Assembly: GCF_000820185.1 (NCBI RefSeq)
Contig: NZ_CDCA01000023.1
Location: 45,988-109,987 of the forward strand
DNA length: 64,000 nt
Direction of reading: 5' to 3'
Source: Aeromonas tecta
Lineage (GTDB): Bacteria > Pseudomonadota > Gammaproteobacteria > Enterobacterales > Aeromonadaceae
The notes under the pieces are model-generated. The model was not told the origin of the DNA. It searched no databases and saw nothing but the letters and a program-made list of their open reading frames with translations. This document shows positions 60,918 to 64,000 of the stretch, piece by piece; position 1 is the first letter of the stretch, and each line of letters opens with the position of its first letter. The position numbers were made by a program, and so were the translations under genes.

Positions 60918-61444
60918 TGCTCGACATCTGGCAACAGTTGCAGAGCTTCATGGGCCGTGGCGGCCCGGTGCTCTGGGTCATCTTGGCCCTGCTGGTGCTG
61001 ATGTGGATCCTGATGATCGAGCGCCTGCTCTACCTCCATCTGGGTTTCAGCCCGTTGCAGCGCCAGTTGTTCGACCGCTGGCAGGCCCGCGCCGAGCATC
61101 ACAGCTGGCATGCCAAGGCCATCCGTGGCCGCTGGTTGGCCGAGGCAGAACTCGAGCTCAATCGCCATCTGATCTTCATCCGCACCCTGGTGGTGCTCTG
61201 CCCCATGCTGGGTCTGCTTGGCACAGTGACCGGCATGATAGGCGTATTCGATGCGTTGGCTGCCGCCAACCGCTTTAACCCGGAAAGTATGGCGGGCGGG
61301 ATCTCCCGCGCCACCATCCCCACCATGGCTGGCATGGTGGTGGCGCTGTCCGGCGTTTTGTTACTCAGCCGGCTCGAGAGTCGGGCCAAGCGTGCGCTGG
61401 CCAGGACTCGTGACGGCTTGCGAGAAGAGAAGGTAATGCAATGA
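60914..61444 (+). CDS. exbB: ExbB2 (MotA/TolQ/ExbB proton channel)
   Basis: Inner-membrane proton channel subunit of 176 residues with three membrane helices. Characteristic stretches are VLCPMLGLLGTVTGMIGVFDAL and ATIPTMAGMVVALSGVLLLSRL. It works with ExbD and TonB to transmit proton-motive force to outer-membrane receptors. It overlaps exbD by four bases; the compact operon suggests coupled translation. It is the shorter ExbB type seen in TonB2 systems. Confidence 0.94.
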   Translation: MMLDIWQQLQSFMGRGGPVLWVILALLVLMWILMIERLLYLHLGFSPLQRQLFDRWQARAEHHSWHAKAIRGRWLAEAELELNRHLIFIRTLVVLCPMLGLLGTVTGMIGVFDALAAANRFNPESMAGGISRATIPTMAGMVVALSGVLLLSRLESRAKRALARTRDGLREEKVMQ

Positions 61445-61842
61445 GACGGCAATCCAAACGCCAGCGTGATGAAGTGCAGATCGATATGACCCCCATGCTG
61501 GATATCGTGTTCATCATGCTGATCTTCTTCATCGTGACCACTTCCTTCGTGCGTGAAGCCGGGCTCGAGGTTCACAGACCCCAGGCCAGCGAGGCCAAGC
61601 CCCAGAAATCCTCCAGCATCATGCTGGCCATCGGCGCCCAGGGACAGATCTTCCTCGATCGCAAGCAAGTCGATGTGGAGCGAGTGCAGGCCAGCCTGTC
61701 CCGACTGCTGGCGGAACAACCTGATGCCAGTCTGGTGATCCAGGCGGACGAACGGGTGCCCCATGGTCGGGTGGTGCGGGTGATGGATGCGGCCAAGGCC
61801 GCCGGGATAGCCAATATCGCCGTGGCGGTAGCACCCAAATGA
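61441..61842 (+). CDS. exbD: ExbD2 (biopolymer transport)
   Basis: Inner-membrane protein of 133 residues with one N-terminal helix (DIVFIMLIFFIVTTSFV) including the proton-conducting aspartate D21, and a periplasmic C-terminal domain (about 45-133). Partners with ExbB2 and TonB2. Overlaps tonB by four bases. Confidence 0.94.
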   Translation: MRRQSKRQRDEVQIDMTPMLDIVFIMLIFFIVTTSFVREAGLEVHRPQASEAKPQKSSSIMLAIGAQGQIFLDRKQVDVERVQASLSRLLAEQPDASLVIQADERVPHGRVVRVMDAAKAAGIANIAVAVAPK

Positions 61843-62501
61843 AGTACAAGCTGATGAGCCTGGGGCTGGGGGTTGCCCTCAGTCTGGCAATTCTGCTGTT
61901 TATGGCCACGCTGGTGGAGCCTCCCAAGGGAGAGAAAAACTCGGCGGAGCAGAAAGCCATCGTCATCAATATGCAGACCGAGGTGAATGACGTTCAGGTG
62001 CGTGAGCGCCCGGTACCGCAAGAACCCGAACCCCTGCCTGAGCCTCCGGCGGCGCTGGCTTCTGCGCCCATGCCCATGCCTGCGGCTGCCCCCTTGCCCT
62101 CGGTACAGCCGAGCCTGGATCTGGTCTCCAGCCTGAGCGCGGTGCAGGTTTACGCCCCGGGTGTCGCCACCAGTACAGCACCGGTGGCGAGTGGCAACTT
62201 CCATGGCCAGGCGGAAGGCATGGGGGTCGGTGTCGGTGACATGCTGATACCGCTGCAGCGGGTCGAGCCGGTTTATCCCTATCGTGCCCAGCAGGCGGGT
62301 ATCGAAGGGTCGGTGACCATTCGCTTCACCATCGACAGCGAGGGGCGAGTCGGGAATGTGGAGGTCATAGAGGCCAAGCCGAAGCGTCAGTTTGAGCGCG
62401 CGGCCATTCAAGCGGTCAGCAAGTGGCGTTACCAGCCACGGCCCGGTGCCACCGACAAGCTGGTACAAACCGTCAATCTCAAATTCAAATTGGAGTCATA
62501 A
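61839..62501 (+). CDS. tonB: TonB2 energy-transduction protein
   Basis: Protein of 220 residues anchored by an N-terminal helix (about 5-25, LGVALSLAILLFMATL), with a proline-rich periplasmic spacer (about 60-90; PVPQEPEPLPEPPAA and others) and a C-terminal TonB domain (about 140-220) with RVEPVYPYRAQQAGIEGSV. It contacts the TonB box of outer-membrane receptors such as the FhuA-like one at 28342-30453. Confidence 0.94.
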   Translation: MKYKLMSLGLGVALSLAILLFMATLVEPPKGEKNSAEQKAIVINMQTEVNDVQVRERPVPQEPEPLPEPPAALASAPMPMPAAAPLPSVQPSLDLVSSLSAVQVYAPGVATSTAPVASGNFHGQAEGMGVGVGDMLIPLQRVEPVYPYRAQQAGIEGSVTIRFTIDSEGRVGNVEVIEAKPKRQFERAAIQAVSKWRYQPRPGATDKLVQTVNLKFKLES

Positions 62502-62503
62502 CC

Positions 62504-63682
62504 ATGCTGCGGATCTGGATCTGCCTGCTGGCACTGGTCAGCCAAGCCTGCCTGGCCATGGAGGTGAGCCCGAATTTCTCCCGCCAGTTGGAACCCGTGA
62601 TGAAGCTCTACCAGTCCGGCCAGTGGCAACAAGCTCAGCACAAGGCGAGCGGGCTCAAGCCTGCATCCGACGCCGAGAAAGCATGGCTGGCCCAATTGCA
62701 GGCCTCCTTGGCGGCTAACTTGCAGCAAACCACCCAGGCGAGCCGCTACGTGGAGCAAGCGTTGGCTTATAAAGAGTGGCCGGAGCAGCAGCAACTCCAG
62801 TTGCTGCGCCTGCGTGGTGACATCCAGGCCCAGCAATCCAACTGGTCTGGCGCCATTGCCAGCTACAAGGCGGCGCTGGCGTTGAAAGCGGATGATGCGC
62901 TGCGGTTACGATTGGCGGGTCTCTATTACCACAACAAGCAATATGGTGAAGCGGCCAGTCAGAGCGAGCAACTACTGAAGAAAGGTTGGAACAAGCAGGC
63001 GGCGATCATTCGTCTCTCTGCCCTGACCGCCCTGCAGCGTTACGCCGTGGCGGCCGATCAGGCGCAGGAGCTTGTTCGCCACGAGCCAAAAGAGAGCAAG
63101 TGGTGGCAGCAAGCGGTGTCTCTGAACCTTTCTGCCAAACAGGGTGATCAGGCGCTGGCACTGTTGCAGACAGCTATCGACCGCCAGTTGATGGATGACG
63201 TGGCCGCGCGCGGTCAGCTGATCCGTCTGTATGCCTGGCAGGGGCTGCCCTATCGTGGCGCCCGCCTGTTGGAGGCGGCGATGGCCAAGGGACAAATGAA
63301 GCAGAGTGCCGAGAATCAGCAGTTGCTGGCTCAATTGTGGGAAGGTGCCCGGGAATGGCCCAAAGCCATCGACAGCTGGCAACTGCTCGCCAAACAGTAC
63401 GCACATCCCAAGGCGGGCATGCGCGCAGCAGAGCTGTTGCTGCAGCAAGGCAAGACGGATGCGGCCATGAGCCAGCTTGCGGTTATCAAGTCGTCCAAGG
63501 GGGAGCAGGGCAACAGAGCCAAGGCGCTGCTGGTACAGGCACACCTTAATAAGCAGCAGTATGCACAGGCGTTGGCGCTTGCCCTCGAACTGCAGCGAGA
63601 AGGCAACTGGCAGCAGCGGGCAACCAGCTGGGTCAACTATATCCAGGCCCAGAGCGAGACGTTGAGCAAAAAATCGGCTTAA
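62504..63682 (+). CDS. TPR-repeat protein of the TonB2 operon
   Basis: Secreted or periplasmic protein of 392 residues with a signal peptide (MLRIWICLLALVSQACLA) and a chain of helical tetratricopeptide-like repeats (e.g. AWLAQLQASLAANLQQ, AIASYKAALALKADDALRLRLAGLYY). ATG 62504 with GGAG upstream starts the signal peptide; an upstream frame from 62423 overlaps tonB and is unlikely. A TPR gene ends the homologous TonB2 cluster in Vibrio, where it supports uptake. Exact partner unknown. Confidence 0.87.
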   Translation: MLRIWICLLALVSQACLAMEVSPNFSRQLEPVMKLYQSGQWQQAQHKASGLKPASDAEKAWLAQLQASLAANLQQTTQASRYVEQALAYKEWPEQQQLQLLRLRGDIQAQQSNWSGAIASYKAALALKADDALRLRLAGLYYHNKQYGEAASQSEQLLKKGWNKQAAIIRLSALTALQRYAVAADQAQELVRHEPKESKWWQQAVSLNLSAKQGDQALALLQTAIDRQLMDDVAARGQLIRLYAWQGLPYRGARLLEAAMAKGQMKQSAENQQLLAQLWEGAREWPKAIDSWQLLAKQYAHPKAGMRAAELLLQQGKTDAAMSQLAVIKSSKGEQGNRAKALLVQAHLNKQQYAQALALALELQREGNWQQRATSWVNYIQAQSETLSKKSA

Positions 63683-63757
63683 AAGAGGGTAAAAGAACGC
63701 GTTTTATCCTCTTCAGGTTACTTCTCCAGCAAACGAGATCTTTTTCACAAAAAGCCC

Positions 63758-63785
63758 TTGTCATCCCGGCGCCGCTCCCTATAAT
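63758..63785 (+). promoter_or_regulatory. rRNA operon promoter P1
   Basis: TTGTCA (63758-63763) and TATAAT (63780-63785) with a 16-base spacer and a GC-rich GCGCC discriminator, as in rrn P1 promoters under stringent control. No gene is seen in 63683-64000 apart from this leader. Confidence 0.88.
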
Positions 63786-63873
63786 GCGCCCCTACCAGCA
63801 CGGCACAACACGCCGCGTTGATGAGCTAGCTTCACAGTGAAGCGGGCGCCGAAAGAAAAGCGAAAACAAGCGC

Positions 63874-63901
63874 TTGACTTTCGAAGTGAGAAGCGTAATA
63901 T
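63874..63901 (+). promoter_or_regulatory. rRNA operon promoter P2
   Basis: TTGACT (63874-63879) and TAATAT (63896-63901) with a 16-base spacer, then GCGCCTCC. Located about 115 bases after P1, the usual rrn arrangement. Confidence 0.85.
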
Positions 63902-63927
63902 GCGCCTCCTCAACGCGATAAGCGTGA

Positions 63928-63939
63928 CGCTCTTTAACA
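63928..63939 (+). promoter_or_regulatory. rrn boxA antitermination site
   Basis: CGCTCTTTAACA is the NusB/NusE boxA motif of rRNA leaders. The 16S rRNA gene must begin just beyond base 64000. Confidence 0.88.
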
Positions 63940-64000
63940 ATTTGAATCAAGCAATCTGTGTGGGCACTCACAGCATCGAGCATCAAAATTAATTTTTGAT

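Overview
The window is the chromosomal replication-origin region of a gammaproteobacterium, most likely Aeromonas. Supporting signs are the high-GC coding sequence, the order mioC-oriC-mnmG-rsmG-parA-parB-atpIBEFHAGDC-glmU, a class D beta-lactamase of the OXA-12/AmpS type next to a CreBC (BlrAB)-type two-component system and CreD, and a LuxR protein that closely resembles Aeromonas AhyR. These are assignments from recognised protein families; no database search was possible. No insertion sequence, prophage, CRISPR array or tRNA gene was seen.

Layout. 0-10 kb: the 3' part of kdpD with kdpE (K+ sensing), an MFS efflux gene divergent from its likely AraC-type regulator, avtA, two tandem small heat-shock genes behind a sigma-32-like promoter, a broken metallo-hydrolase gene, an AraC/GATase-like regulator, and a WYL-type regulator with a VOC protein. 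10-16 kb: gyrB-recF-dnaN-dnaA, all on the minus strand. 16-19 kb: a three-gene polar amino-acid ABC importer. 19-23 kb: rpmH-rnpA-yidD-yidC-mnmE. 23-30.5 kb: a minus-strand ferric-hydroxamate operon (TonB-dependent receptor, cyclic-peptide-type ABC exporter, fhuC, fhuD, fhuB) behind a Fur-like site. 30.7-36 kb: DnaA boxes, mioC, oriC, mnmG, rsmG, parA, parB. 36-44.6 kb: the F1Fo ATP synthase operon and glmU. 44.7-49.2 kb: creD, blaOXA, creC and creB. 49.3-52 kb: a DeoR-type regulator and glmS. 52-58 kb: an HD-GYP response regulator with a very large hybrid histidine kinase. 57.9-58.6 kb: a LuxR-type regulator. 58.8-63.7 kb: a TonB2-type energy-transduction operon (DUF3450, TtpC, ExbB2, ExbD2, TonB2, TPR) behind a strong Fur-box match. 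63.7-64 kb: promoters P1, P2 and boxA of an rRNA operon whose 16S gene lies just outside the window.

How it works together. DnaA acts on boxes at oriC, the mioC promoter and around dnaA. Dam sites (GATC) are dense through oriC and mnmG, as expected for SeqA sequestration. ParA/ParB are encoded beside oriC, but the four parS-like sites found all lie 19-29 kb away, between kdpE and recF. The two iron loci are functionally linked: the TonB2 complex can energise outer-membrane receptors such as the FhuA-like one here. The wall-precursor genes glmU and glmS bracket the beta-lactamase/Cre locus.

The least expected structures are a tandem duplication at the dnaA-dnaN junction that creates a 14-codon ORF with its own ribosome-binding site, a 26-codon ORF exactly filling the kdpD-kdpE gap, a five-copy hexamer repeat that runs into the glmS ribosome-binding site, and glycine codon choice in mnmG that creates GATC sites near oriC.
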